DNA from: an uncultured Owenweeksia sp.
Lineage (GTDB): Bacteria > Bacteroidota > Bacteroidia > Flavobacteriales > Schleiferiaceae
NCBI GenBank assembly: GCA_937146805.1
Contig: CAKZRR010000026.1
Location: forward strand, 1-64,000
Length of the DNA: 64,000 nt
Direction: 5' to 3'
Positions 7,989 to 17,389 of this stretch are shown here, in pieces. Every line of letters starts with the position of its first letter. Position 1 is the stretch's first letter. Both the position numbers and the translations under genes were made by a program. Under the pieces are notes generated by a model that was not told the DNA's origin, did not search any database, and saw only the letters and a program-made list of their open reading frames with translations.

Positions 7989-9524
7989 TTAAGGCTTTAA
8001 GAGATTTTTTATACTCACTAATTCCTCCACTCTATTGGCTAAGTCGCTGATGCTGATTCTTTCCTGTTGCATGGTATCCCTGTTTCGCAACGTAACTGTT
8101 TGGTCTTCTTTTGTTTGATGATCTACCGTTATACATAGTGGCGTACCAATAGCATCGTGTCTGCGGTAGCGTTTTCCTATCGCATCTTTCTCATCGTACT
8201 GGCAATTATGGTCTAGTTGCAAGCTACTTAGCACTTCTCTAGCAATTTCGGGCAAACCATCTTTTTTAAGCAAAGGCAAAACCGCCACTTTTACAGGCGC
8301 CAAAGGCATGGGTATTTTTAAAAGGGTACGGGTACTACCGTCTTCCAATTTTTCTTCGCGTAAAGCGGAAGAAAGCACCGCTAAAAACATACGATCCAAT
8401 CCAATAGACGTTTCTACCACATAGGGTGTGTAGTTTTCATTAATCTCGGGATCAAAATATTGCAGCTTTTTACCACTGTGTTCCTCATGCGCTTTTAAGT
8501 CAAAATCGGTGCGGCTATGAATACCCTCCAACTCCTTAAACCCAAAAGGGAAGTTAAACTCAATATCGGCAGCGGCATTGGCATAATGCGCCAATTTATC
8601 GTGGTCGTTAAAGCGGTAATTCTCCTTACCCAAGCCCAAGGTTTGGTGCCAGTTAATGCGCGCCTCTTTCCAGTAGTCGTACCATTTCATTTCCTCACCT
8701 GGGCGCACAAAAAATTGCATTTCCATTTGCTCAAATTCACGCATACGGAATATAAACTGACGGGCTACTATCTCGTTTCTAAAGGCTTTACCGGTTTGGG
8801 CAATACCAAACGGAATTTTCATCCTCCCCGTTTTTTGCACATTTAAAAAATTCACAAAAATACCTTGCGCAGTTTCGGGGCGCAGATATACGGTGCTGGC
8901 GCCATCGGCTGTAGAGCCCATTTGCGTGCCAAACATTAGGTTAAACTGGCGCACTTCTGTCCAGTTTTTAGAACCCGATACCGGGCAGGCAATACCTTTT
9001 TCTTCAATCAATGCCTTTACATCTTCCAAGTCCTCGGCCTCTAAACTTTTGGCCATACGCGTCATGGTTTCTTGGGCTTCATCCAAGTATCCTTTTACGC
9101 GCGGGTTGGTTTCTCTAAACATGGCCTCGTCAAAGCTTTCACCAAATCGTTTGGCGGCTTTTACGCATTCTTTATTCGCCTTTTGGCGGAGCTTTTCGGC
9201 ATAATCTTCCAACAACACATCGGCACGGTAGCGCTTTTTGCTGTCCTTATTATCAATCATGGGGTCGTTAAAAGCATCTACATGGCCGCTGGCTTTCCAA
9301 GTGGTGGGGTGCATAAAAATAGCCGAATCCAGGCCAACAATATTTTCGTGCATTTGCACCATGGCTTTCCACCAATAGTCTCTAATATTTTTTTTGAGTT
9401 CTACCCCGTTTTGGCCGTAATCGTAAATGGCTTGCATGCCATCGTATATCTCACTCGATTGGAAAATAAACCCATACTCCTTGGCATGAGAAATCACCTT
9501 TTTAAATAGCTCATCTTGATTCAT
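7989..9524 (-). CDS. glyS: Glycyl-tRNA synthetase, homodimeric class II type
   Basis: Charges tRNA-Gly with glycine in the cytoplasm. At 511 aa it matches the alpha2 (eukaryote/archaea-like) GlyRS found in Bacteroidota, not the alpha2beta2 enzyme. Class II motifs are visible: STVYLRPETAQGIFVNF, the motif 2 stretch KAFRNEI with REFEQMEMQFF after it, and motif 3 near ETSIGLDRMFLAVL. The C-terminal 110 residues (from about PLAPVKVAVLPLL) form the anticodon-binding domain. The protein begins MNQDELFKKVISHAK, which suits the family, so the ATG at 9524 is kept. It is a stand-alone gene. Confidence 0.96.
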   Translation of the reverse strand: MNQDELFKKVISHAKEYGFIFQSSEIYDGMQAIYDYGQNGVELKKNIRDYWWKAMVQMHENIVGLDSAIFMHPTTWKASGHVDAFNDPMIDNKDSKKRYRADVLLEDYAEKLRQKANKECVKAAKRFGESFDEAMFRETNPRVKGYLDEAQETMTRMAKSLEAEDLEDVKALIEEKGIACPVSGSKNWTEVRQFNLMFGTQMGSTADGASTVYLRPETAQGIFVNFLNVQKTGRMKIPFGIAQTGKAFRNEIVARQFIFRMREFEQMEMQFFVRPGEEMKWYDYWKEARINWHQTLGLGKENYRFNDHDKLAHYANAAADIEFNFPFGFKELEGIHSRTDFDLKAHEEHSGKKLQYFDPEINENYTPYVVETSIGLDRMFLAVLSSALREEKLEDGSTRTLLKIPMPLAPVKVAVLPLLKKDGLPEIAREVLSSLQLDHNCQYDEKDAIGKRYRRHDAIGTPLCITVDHQTKEDQTVTLRNRDTMQQERISISDLANRVEELVSIKNLLKP

Positions 9525-9596
9525 GGCGCGAAAATAAAGATTTAGACCTTTGTCCGCTTCATTGTACCCTGTAGATCACTAAATTAATCTTAGCCC

Positions 9597-11069
9597 TTAT
9601 TTTTCAAACAGCACCTTTACCGAATACACATTTTGCGCTCCTATAATTTGGAGTACACAAGGGCCTAAAACGCCCTCTTTTACTGCTATTTGAATATCCG
9701 CACTACTCAAAGCGCCTTGCTGTAGCAAACGGCCATCCATACTGTACAATTCGTAACTATAACGCTCTGTATTTTGGGGGAAGTTTATATGCAATACATC
9801 TTTAGCAGGATTGGGATGTACCTGAATCAACTCATCTTCAGCAACCCTCTCTTTTAAGCCAATGCCGGGCGTGCTGCAAACCGCATTAGGGCCGTGGAGG
9901 TAATCGCCATCAAAATAACTAAGGTAACTTACACTATCTCCATTAACAGTTGTTGGGTTTTTAAAAGCTACAAACAAAGTATCGTTAACGATACCAAAGG
10001 ATACTGGCGCGCTCCCAAAACTGGCAGGCGTACCACACCACTGATGGCCGTTCCAACCTGCAAGATAGGAAATGGCAACATCACCGAACTTATGGGAAGT
10101 GCTGAGACCTCCATTGATGTTACAGTACAAAATGGTATCATGGGCAAAGAGATCTTTTACAAAACCCACCGTTCCACCACCAACATTTTCCCAACTACTT
10201 CCATTCCATTTTGCGATATGATTTCCAGGGTCTTGAGGATACACCATCTTATCAAAAGTTCCTCCCATATAAAGATTTCCTTCAAAAAATTCAAAATCGT
10301 AAGTTTTTGAAAAGATTCCAGCTAATCCTGAGCCATATGAATGCCACTGATGACCATCCCAGCGGCAAATACCTCTAAACACACTTCCAATATTTGAACC
10401 GTTGTTGATTGTTAGAATATCACCATTGGGTAAGATTTTCAATTTTTCGATGGCTCCAAAATTCGCCAAAGTATCAGTGGGGTGAGTGATTGAATAAGGG
10501 TACATCCATGAGCTGCCCTTATCTGGTGTCATGAAGTGGGTATAGGTAAATGATGAATCCTTGGGATTATAATAACTCCCGCCCCAAACAAGCAAAGAAT
10601 CTCCTTTAACAGACATATCATCTACAACGTAGACTGGGCCGGAGCTATTCACTTTTGAACTTGTCCATAAACTATCGTCATACCATTTTAAGAGGAACGT
10701 TGAAGGAAGTTGAACTGAGTCTTTATCCAAAACAATCTCTTGAAAAACCCCTCCTATGTATAGAGTATCACCATACATTTCGATGTCACTTGCCACATTT
10801 GCATAATATCCAGAAAATGGTAGCGAATGCCAACTCCCACCAAGCCTGTACGCAACGCATCTACGAATTGAATCAGAATCATACCACCCTCCAACTATCC
10901 AATCTCTACCTAATGGCCCATCCGATACAAAATTTACCTCAAAACCGTAGGCAGAGGCGCCTAGCTGACGAGAATGGAACCCATTCATTGCAGGTTTCCA
11001 GTCCTGAGCATAAACTCCAGTGCCAGCACAAGCAAACAGAAGTAAACTACAGCTTAATAACTTTAGCAT
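9597..11069 (-). CDS. Secreted T9SS type A cargo protein, propeller-like (tandem copy 1)
   Basis: Large secreted protein exported by the type IX system. The preferred start is the ATG at 11069, giving signal peptide MLKLLSCSLLLFACAGTGVYAQ and 490 aa; an upstream in-frame ATG at 11123 would add 18 residues. The body has repeated blades of the form W-G-D-x-L-Y-I-G-G with WDGHQWHSYGSG or WNGSSWENVGGG, as in galactose-oxidase/kelch-like propellers used for surface display. The last 80 or so residues (HPNPAKDVLHINF onward, ending VKVLFEK) are a type A sorting domain. The next gene upstream is a paralogue with the same architecture and nearly the same C-terminus. No catalytic residues are recognised. 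Confidence 0.85.
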   Translation of the reverse strand: MLKLLSCSLLLFACAGTGVYAQDWKPAMNGFHSRQLGASAYGFEVNFVSDGPLGRDWIVGGWYDSDSIRRCVAYRLGGSWHSLPFSGYYANVASDIEMYGDTLYIGGVFQEIVLDKDSVQLPSTFLLKWYDDSLWTSSKVNSSGPVYVVDDMSVKGDSLLVWGGSYYNPKDSSFTYTHFMTPDKGSSWMYPYSITHPTDTLANFGAIEKLKILPNGDILTINNGSNIGSVFRGICRWDGHQWHSYGSGLAGIFSKTYDFEFFEGNLYMGGTFDKMVYPQDPGNHIAKWNGSSWENVGGGTVGFVKDLFAHDTILYCNINGGLSTSHKFGDVAISYLAGWNGHQWCGTPASFGSAPVSFGIVNDTLFVAFKNPTTVNGDSVSYLSYFDGDYLHGPNAVCSTPGIGLKERVAEDELIQVHPNPAKDVLHINFPQNTERYSYELYSMDGRLLQQGALSSADIQIAVKEGVLGPCVLQIIGAQNVYSVKVLFEK

Positions 11070-11146
11070 TGTAATATTTGTTAAGTGTGATGGTATAAAG
11101 TCCCTTTTTTTAGTTTGAAACAAGCAGCACGCTTTTTACGAAAAAA

Positions 11147-12658
11147 CTATTTTTCAAACAGCACCTTTACCGAATACACATTTTGCACTCCTATAATTTG
11201 AAGCACACAAGGGCCTAAAACGCCCTCTTTTACCCTTATTTTATTTTGTGCCTTGTTTAATGCGCCCTGTTGTAGCCTGCGCCCATCCATACTGTACAGC
11301 TCGTAATTATAACGCTCTGTATTTTGGGGGAGGTTTACATATAAAACTTCTTTGGCGGGGTTGGGGTATATCATAATAGCTCCCTCCTTTTTTAACTCTG
11401 CTTGCCCAATGGTAGGGGTGCTGCAAATGGCATTGGGGCCGTTTAAATAATCACCATCAAAGTACATTACATGATCTACGGGTTTGCCGTTTACCGTTGC
11501 ATTTGAGTATGGGGGCTTTGAGCTAAAGTTTAAATACAAAGTATCATTTATAAAACCCATGCGCTCGGGTGTTGCCGATAGATTATCAATACCTAAAGGC
11601 GTACCGCACCACTTTTCGCCATCCCAACCTGCAAAACTAGGAATGTGCACATCTCCAAATTTATGATGCGAGTAAATCCCTCCACCTATAAAAACATACA
11701 ATATGCTGTCATGCTCTATTATATCGCGTACTCCTCCTTCCATAATGCCTCCGCCCAAACCTTGCCAATCGGTACCATCCCAGCGGGCAATACTATTTAC
11801 TGGCGGATCGTTTGGGTTAAACCATATCGTATCTCCGTAAAAAGTACCATACGTGCCAAAACTGCCTCCCAAATACAGTTCTCCATTATAAAATTCAAAC
11901 TCCGTAGCAGCCGTATGATGCATGCTGCCCGGATAGTTGCCGTAGCTATGCCATTGTTGACCATCCCACCTAATTAAACCTTTATAGGCAGATGAAACGG
12001 GTCCTTCATCATTTAGCTTTAAAATATCTCCATTATCTAAAATTTGAGTTTTTTGATGAATCCCAAAACTTGGATATTGACCCGTATCAGTAGGGTGTGT
12101 TATACTAAAAGGATACTGCCAAGTTTGAGCCCCATCAACCGTCATAAAGTTGTTACCTATAATAGCTTGCGGGGGTTTATGATAGTGAGCCCCTGCTATT
12201 AACAATGAATCGCCCTTGGTAGCCATTGCTTTTACGCGCCATACATGATCAGATCCCGACCAAAAACTATCTTGATGATACATTAACAAATTAGTTTGTA
12301 TGGCTACTGTACTACTGTCTTTTTCCCATTCCATGGGGCGCATATCACCTCCAATACACATGGTATCGCCCCACATGGCCAAATCATTAACCGCTCCTAT
12401 ATAATTTGTTTTAATAGGCAAGGGCACCCACTTACCCCCACTGCGGTAGGCAACATAACGCAACACAGAGTCCTTATCTAAAAACTGACCATATATCCAA
12501 TCTTTACCCAACGGCCCATTGGCCCTAAATTTAATAGGCAACTCTGCACCACCTATTATCTGATTGTGAAACAAGCCATCCATAGCTGGTTTGAGCAATT
12601 GCCCCATAGAAACATGACAAAACACACTAAGAAAAATGGCTAAAAGAATGCTACGCAT
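11147..12658 (-). CDS. Secreted T9SS type A cargo protein, propeller-like (tandem copy 2)
   Basis: Paralogue of the downstream gene, 503 aa, same layout. Signal peptide MRSILLAIFLSVFCHVSMGQ is followed by propeller-like blades (LYLGGSFG, IARWDGTDWQGLGGG, GWDGEKWCG) and a type A sorting domain (YPNPAKEVLYVNLPQNTERY onward, ending VKVLFEK). The body has diverged clearly from copy 1, with small insertions, but the sorting domain is almost identical at DNA level. The 77 nt to the preferred start of copy 1 hold no obvious terminator, so the pair may be co-transcribed. Probably a surface or secreted protein; ligand or substrate unknown. Confidence 0.85.
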   Translation of the reverse strand: MRSILLAIFLSVFCHVSMGQLLKPAMDGLFHNQIIGGAELPIKFRANGPLGKDWIYGQFLDKDSVLRYVAYRSGGKWVPLPIKTNYIGAVNDLAMWGDTMCIGGDMRPMEWEKDSSTVAIQTNLLMYHQDSFWSGSDHVWRVKAMATKGDSLLIAGAHYHKPPQAIIGNNFMTVDGAQTWQYPFSITHPTDTGQYPSFGIHQKTQILDNGDILKLNDEGPVSSAYKGLIRWDGQQWHSYGNYPGSMHHTAATEFEFYNGELYLGGSFGTYGTFYGDTIWFNPNDPPVNSIARWDGTDWQGLGGGIMEGGVRDIIEHDSILYVFIGGGIYSHHKFGDVHIPSFAGWDGEKWCGTPLGIDNLSATPERMGFINDTLYLNFSSKPPYSNATVNGKPVDHVMYFDGDYLNGPNAICSTPTIGQAELKKEGAIMIYPNPAKEVLYVNLPQNTERYNYELYSMDGRRLQQGALNKAQNKIRVKEGVLGPCVLQIIGVQNVYSVKVLFEK

Positions 12659-12802
12659 AGCGGTGGCAGTTTGGTTGGTTTAAAGAAGTTGTTAAAGTAG
12701 TGAAGATACCACAAACTTTGCAACACCATTTAGTTTACGGTTTTTGGTTTACCGATATGTAAAATAAAAGAACGCTTTATTTTACTTTAGCCAGCACTCA
12801 AA

Positions 12803-13741
12803 ATGCTATTCATGAAAAATGCCTTCTTGTTTTTAATTTTCGCGCTTTCTGCTATTGGCAGCCAAGCCCAAAACCTCTATTCCAAATCCTTTGGCGAAAA
12901 GCAAAACCCCGCCTTAATTTATTTACATGGTGGCCCCGGTTACAACTGCTCTAATTTTGAGGTAAGCACCGCCAACACTTTGGCCAAAGCCGGCTTTTAT
13001 GTAATTGTATATGATAGGCGTGGTGAAGGCCGATCGGAGGATGCGGCAGCTGCTTATACTTTTGAGCAAACGTTGCAGGATTTAAACGCACTGTATGAGC
13101 AATACCATTTAGAAAAAGCCACTTTACTAGGGCATAGCTTTGGCGGCATGGTGGGCATTAAATACGCAGCACAATTCCCCAAAAGGGTAAAAAATTTGGT
13201 GTTGATTGGCGCGCCTATTTCTTTACAGGAATCTTTTAAAACCATACTGGCTACCGTAAAACCCATTTACCTAGCCAAAGAGGATAAAACCAACCTCAAC
13301 TATATTGCTATGTTAGAGAATATGGACAGCAGCAGCCTGCAATACAGCTCGTATTGTTTTATGCACGCCATGCAAAATGGTTTTTACAGCCCTGCAAATT
13401 CAAACCCTAAAGCTACAGAGTTGTACGCCCTTTTTAAAACCGACAGCATTTTAAAAAACTATGGCGCCAAAATGGGTTATGCTGCCCCCCAAGGTTTTTG
13501 GAAAAACGAACAATACACCACGCTTGATATGACCGCCGAATTACAAAAAACACTTAAACAAGGCACTGCGGTATATGGGCTGTATGGCAAAGAAGATGGC
13601 TTGTACTCGGAAAAACAAGTACTGGATTTACAAGCTTTATTGGGCGCTGAAAACTTGCTGTACCTAGAAAACTGCTCACACAATGTATATATAGACCGGC
13701 AGGTTGCTTTTATACAGTTTATTGAAAAAGTAGAACGTTAA
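12803..13741 (+). CDS. Secreted alpha/beta hydrolase (proline iminopeptidase-like)
   Basis: Alpha/beta-hydrolase fold enzyme of 312 aa with an N-terminal signal peptide (MKNAFLFLIFALSAIGSQAQ). The ATG at 12812 is an alternative to the one at 12803. Visible residues: oxyanion-hole motif HGGPG (42-46), as in proline iminopeptidases; nucleophile S112 in LGHSFGGM; probable acid D265 (GKEDGLY); H293 (CSHNVYID). A helical cap at about 140-240 separates the halves. The signal peptide points to a periplasmic or secreted hydrolase, and the substrate is not inferable. Its stop overlaps the convergent response-regulator gene by 4 nt, so the two are not co-transcribed. Confidence 0.85.
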   Translation: MLFMKNAFLFLIFALSAIGSQAQNLYSKSFGEKQNPALIYLHGGPGYNCSNFEVSTANTLAKAGFYVIVYDRRGEGRSEDAAAAYTFEQTLQDLNALYEQYHLEKATLLGHSFGGMVGIKYAAQFPKRVKNLVLIGAPISLQESFKTILATVKPIYLAKEDKTNLNYIAMLENMDSSSLQYSSYCFMHAMQNGFYSPANSNPKATELYALFKTDSILKNYGAKMGYAAPQGFWKNEQYTTLDMTAELQKTLKQGTAVYGLYGKEDGLYSEKQVLDLQALLGAENLLYLENCSHNVYIDRQVAFIQFIEKVER

Positions 13742-14373
13742 AGCAAACCCCAATCCATCGCTTTCTTTATCATTCCTACTGAGTTCTTTACGTCCATTTT
13801 TACAAAAAGGTTGCGCTTGTGAGTAGCCACGGTGTTGGTGCTAAGAAACAAGGTATCGGCAATTTGTTGGGTAGTATATTGTTGGGCTATTAACTTTAAA
13901 ACCTCCAGTTCTCGTCTGGTTACTTTAGGTATAAGTCCAGCCGATGGTTTTGGTTTTCCGCTTAAACTCTCTATCATTTTTAATGTTAAATGCGGACTCA
14001 ATACTTTATTCCCCTCATAAGCATCCTTTATGCCTTGAATCAAAACTTCTTTAGATGAGTTTTTCAATAAATATCCGGTAGCCCCTTTTTTGAAAATGGT
14101 AGTAATAATGCTGCCCTCATCATTGGTAGTAAGCATAAGAACCCTCACTTCCGGGTATTGCTTAGATACATGCTCCAAGGTTTGCAAACCGTCCATTTTG
14201 GGCATTTGTAAATCCAATAAAAGCACATCAATTCTTTTTGTTTTTAAAACCTCCAAAGCTTCCAGCCCATTGCCTGCGGTAGCTACCACTTTAAGCTTAG
14301 TATCTGTCTCTAAGATTGCTTTGATGCCATCCAATAAAATCTGATGATCGTCTGTAATTAATATTCGAATCAT
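13738..14373 (-). CDS. NarL/LuxR-family response regulator
   Basis: Cytoplasmic transcription regulator, 211 aa. The receiver domain (1-120) has acidic pocket D8/D9, phosphoacceptor D54 (LLLDLQMPKMDG), the switch threonine in LMLTT and conserved lysine near 104 (YLLKN). After a short linker, a LuxR-type helix-turn-helix (about 147-205) reads TRRELEVLKLIAQQYTTQQI through STNTVATHKRNLF. It follows the histidine kinase gene by 3 nt and is certainly its partner. Targets are unknown; the divergent sulfur operon and the kinase operon itself are the nearest candidates. Confidence 0.93.
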   Translation of the reverse strand: MIRILITDDHQILLDGIKAILETDTKLKVVATAGNGLEALEVLKTKRIDVLLLDLQMPKMDGLQTLEHVSKQYPEVRVLMLTTNDEGSIITTIFKKGATGYLLKNSSKEVLIQGIKDAYEGNKVLSPHLTLKMIESLSGKPKPSAGLIPKVTRRELEVLKLIAQQYTTQQIADTLFLSTNTVATHKRNLFVKMDVKNSVGMIKKAMDWGLL

Positions 14374-14376
14374 AAA

Positions 14377-16311
14377 CTAGCTTTTTGAATTTGATGAATC
14401 CATCGTTTTGGCCATCAAAGGAATGTTAATGCTTAATAAGGTACCTCTTCCTATTCGGCTATCAATCTCGTACTCGCCACCAATAGAGTTTACTCTAAAG
14501 GCCATGCTCTTAAGTCCCATTCCATGATTTTCTGAAACAGCTTTTGGATCAAATCCCTTTCCATCATCCTCAAGGGTAAGGTTTAATAAATCATGGCTAT
14601 AAATAAGTTGAAGGACTACTTCACTCGCCTCTGCGTGATTCACTATATTATTTATGGCCTCTTGTATTACCCTAAAAAGCATCATATTTTGATGGTCATC
14701 CAACAATTGCTCCTCTCCATAGGTTTCGAAAAGAGCATTTACCCCTGCCCTATTATCTAGATTTCTCATTTGATCTTCCAGCGCTTTTTTAAGGCCCAAT
14801 CTTTCCAATGCTTGCGGCATCATTTCATGCGCTATTTTTCTAACCTCTGTGCAGGCATCGTCTATCATTAGGTTTACAGCCACATACGTTTGTGAATTTA
14901 CTGCAGATTCTATGCACTCGTTCATGGCTCCAATACTAATCTTTAAGCCCGAAAGCATATTACCTAGTCCATCATGCAAATCCCGTGAAACACGCGCCCT
15001 TTCCTTTTCCTGTCCCTCCAGCATGGCCAACATAGCTATCTTTTGCTGTTCTTGCTTAGCCCTTGTTAGCTGTAAGTGTTTGAATCGTAATCTATTTTGA
15101 AAAATTAGCAATCCAATAATAAGTACCAATACCACTATCCCCAAAAAAAATAGTAGCACACTAACCTGTTTTTCCTTTTTACGACTCTGCACTTCCTCTT
15201 CTAGCAACCTAAGCCTTAACTGATCTTGCTCGTATTTTATTTTTAAATCTGCAAAACCCTTTAAACTGGCATTGCTTAGCTTACTTTCTTCATTAATCTG
15301 TTTTTCCTTTAGCAATAAATCATACGCTTTTTCAAAGTTTCCATAAGCCAAAGCCTTTTTTCTGCGAGCCTTTAATATACCGGGTATAAAAGAGGTTCGC
15401 CCTTTTTTTAATGCAATCGCTTCTGCTGTATCAAGCATAGCACTACTATTTACAAAACCCATCTGCTTGATTTGTCTACTTACTACAAGACTATCGGTGG
15501 TAGCTGTATCATGTATCAAAGAGGCCAATTCTATCAATACTTCTACAATGGCTACATTTTCAATTTGGTTTCTATAATTATACGATTGCGCAAAGTGATG
15601 CACCGCTTGATCAGTTTGCCCCAAGAGCTTAAATGAATTACCTAAACCAAAATACACCCTACCTAGACTAACCTCTCTTTGAGGCTTCTCATTTAAAAGA
15701 ATCTGCAGCGTGCGGTTATACATAGTTATTGCCAAATCAGGGTTTCCCAATTCATTTTGTGTAACCCCCAAATTATTTAAAATCGAAGCTTGCCTTTTAT
15801 CATTTCCTAATTCCTCAGACAACGCTAAGGCTTTCTCTAGACTAACCTTAGCTTCCTCAAACGATTTATACTCCAACATTATACTGGCCTTGGTATTATA
15901 CACTGCAGCTTGGCCACTTTTGTTTTCCATTTGCTCAAAAAGGTGCAGAGCGCTATCTAAATAAGCAGTTTTTTTATTTACCTCTTTGTAACCAAGGCAC
16001 CATGCTAAGGCGTTAAACGATTTCGCAATAAGCAAGGGGCTGTTTAAGTTTTTGGCCAATCGCAATGCTCTTTGAGCATTATTTTCTGCAGTAGCACCAC
16101 TATACTGTGCCAATGATAAACTCACCAAATACTCGCATTTAAGCGAATCGGGCGGCAGTTCTTCTATCAATAAAGTAAGGCTATCTATTTTATTTGTGCT
16201 GCCAAAAACAACTACACTGCACAGCACACAAGCCATCAGCACTAGTACTTTTAATTGGTTGCCAAAACCACCAGCAGTCGCTATTCTACGTAAAAACCCA
16301 CTCTTTTTCAT
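14377..16311 (-). CDS. Membrane sensor histidine kinase with TPR sensor domain (HisKA_3)
   Basis: Sensor kinase partner of the NarL-type regulator. I prefer the ATG at 16311 (MKKSGFLRR), giving 644 aa with a hydrophobic segment at about 21-37; an in-frame start at 16380 would add 23 residues. A periplasmic region follows with four or five tetratricopeptide repeats (clearest: AAVYNTKASIMLEYKSFEEA and ASILNNLGVTQNELGNPDLA), then a transmembrane helix at about 383-404, a HisKA_3 dimerisation helix with the phospho-histidine near 446 (ARVSRDLHDGLGN), and a HATPase_c domain (NHAEASEVVL, DDGKGFD, GMGLKSM). TPR-type HisKA_3 kinases are frequent in Bacteroidota and the signal is usually unknown. Confidence 0.92.
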   Translation of the reverse strand: MKKSGFLRRIATAGGFGNQLKVLVLMACVLCSVVVFGSTNKIDSLTLLIEELPPDSLKCEYLVSLSLAQYSGATAENNAQRALRLAKNLNSPLLIAKSFNALAWCLGYKEVNKKTAYLDSALHLFEQMENKSGQAAVYNTKASIMLEYKSFEEAKVSLEKALALSEELGNDKRQASILNNLGVTQNELGNPDLAITMYNRTLQILLNEKPQREVSLGRVYFGLGNSFKLLGQTDQAVHHFAQSYNYRNQIENVAIVEVLIELASLIHDTATTDSLVVSRQIKQMGFVNSSAMLDTAEAIALKKGRTSFIPGILKARRKKALAYGNFEKAYDLLLKEKQINEESKLSNASLKGFADLKIKYEQDQLRLRLLEEEVQSRKKEKQVSVLLFFLGIVVLVLIIGLLIFQNRLRFKHLQLTRAKQEQQKIAMLAMLEGQEKERARVSRDLHDGLGNMLSGLKISIGAMNECIESAVNSQTYVAVNLMIDDACTEVRKIAHEMMPQALERLGLKKALEDQMRNLDNRAGVNALFETYGEEQLLDDHQNMMLFRVIQEAINNIVNHAEASEVVLQLIYSHDLLNLTLEDDGKGFDPKAVSENHGMGLKSMAFRVNSIGGEYEIDSRIGRGTLLSINIPLMAKTMDSSNSKS

Positions 16312-16496
16312 TCCTATAAAGGTACTTGTAATTAAGTAGTCACTATTCACTCTTTTCGTTGATTTTATCTCCTCACACAATAGTGTTAACTAAATCCCCT
16401 AAAACGCTCATTTTTAAATATCATGGTAATAGATGTGGTACGGGTTACTAGGCTAAATGACATTTGTCCCAGCAATAATCCAAAAGATTAACCGCC

Positions 16497-16988
16497 ATGA
16501 AAGATCACAATTTAATATCTAAAAAACGCCTTAACAGGCTGCGCCAGCAAGGTTATAAAAAGCAGAACGATGCAGAGTTGAGTAAACTGGCTTTTGGTAA
16601 CCGATTTGCCTTTATTATATGCACCAGCCTCTTACTAATTGGTATTGGTTCGCAAAATATAACACTCTTAAGTGTTATGCTAGGTATTGCCTTTTTAGGC
16701 GTAATTCTACCCTACCACCCATTCGATTACATCTACAATTATATAGTGGTACCTAATACCAAACGACCCAAGCTGCCACGTAGATCCGAACAGCTCAAGT
16801 TTGCCTGTACCATGGCTAGCCTTTTCATAGCCTCCATCATTTTTTTGTTTATCAACAACTTTAATACAGCAGCATACACAGTAAGTGCCATTCTACTTGT
16901 AATAGCTGTGCTTGTAGGTACCACAGATTTTTGTCTTCCATCCATTATGTACAATCGTCTATTCTTAAAAAATAAACCTCGCCCTTAA
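16497..16988 (+). CDS. DUF4395 family membrane protein, first gene of sulfur operon
   Basis: Integral membrane protein of 163 aa. A basic N-terminus (LNRLRQQGYKKQ) precedes about four hydrophobic segments (roughly 38-60, 62-77, 100-120, 124-142). The arrangement, with a cytoplasmic loop PYHPFDYIYNYIVVP between the first and second pairs, fits DUF4395, a family often near or fused to rhodanese or thioredoxin-type proteins. Three cysteines are present, one at the C-terminal end of the last helix (TDFCLPSIM). The role is unproven; a membrane partner or channel for a small sulfur species is inference from context. It is 46 nt upstream of the rhodanese gene and divergent from the sensor kinase. 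Confidence 0.7.
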   Translation: MKDHNLISKKRLNRLRQQGYKKQNDAELSKLAFGNRFAFIICTSLLLIGIGSQNITLLSVMLGIAFLGVILPYHPFDYIYNYIVVPNTKRPKLPRRSEQLKFACTMASLFIASIIFLFINNFNTAAYTVSAILLVIAVLVGTTDFCLPSIMYNRLFLKNKPRP

Positions 16989-17034
16989 AAAAGGCTCATT
17001 AATCACCAATAATAAACGCTTAAATCCTTTTACA

Positions 17035-17382
17035 ATGAATACTATCGAAACACCCGAATTACAGTTAAAATTATTAATCAGCCATCCAAATTTTAAACTG
17101 GTAAACGCTTTGGAACCTACCAAGTTTCGCCTCAAGCACATACCCGGGTCTATTAACATTTTCAATTCAAAAGACATTTCGAAAAAGCTGGATAAGGAAA
17201 ATGAGATTGTGATTTACTGTTCAGATTACTGCTGTAAAAAAAGCATTAGTTTATACTACCAGCTAGTTGATTTGGGCTACCAAAACGTAAGACGCTATGC
17301 CGCTGGTTTAACCGAATGGGAAAAATACGGACTCCCACTAAGAGCTTCAGCCTTAGGATCTCATGTGTTACTAACCCGTTAA
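17035..17382 (+). CDS. Rhodanese-like sulfurtransferase
   Basis: Single rhodanese domain, 115 aa, no signal peptide, so cytoplasmic. The expected elements are present: substrate-strand FRLKHIPGSINI (about 31-42), the catalytic loop beginning VIYCSDYCCKKS with C62 at the canonical nucleophile position, and the C-terminal VRRYAAGLTEWEKYGLPL. C66 and C67 in the active loop are unusual and could stabilise or pass on a persulfide. It likely carries sulfane sulfur between operon partners; it could also act on thiosulfate. It is 7 nt upstream of the methyltransferase gene. Confidence 0.85.
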   Translation: MNTIETPELQLKLLISHPNFKLVNALEPTKFRLKHIPGSINIFNSKDISKKLDKENEIVIYCSDYCCKKSISLYYQLVDLGYQNVRRYAAGLTEWEKYGLPLRASALGSHVLLTR

Positions 17383-17389
17383 TATAAAA

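Noticed and set aside
9072-9509. 145-codon open frame on the plus strand
   Set aside because: Antisense shadow of glycyl-tRNA synthetase, whose motifs are intact on the minus strand.
10655-11074. 139-codon and other plus-strand frames opposite the T9SS genes
   Set aside because: Shadows of the secreted protein genes; no coherent domain and no start context.
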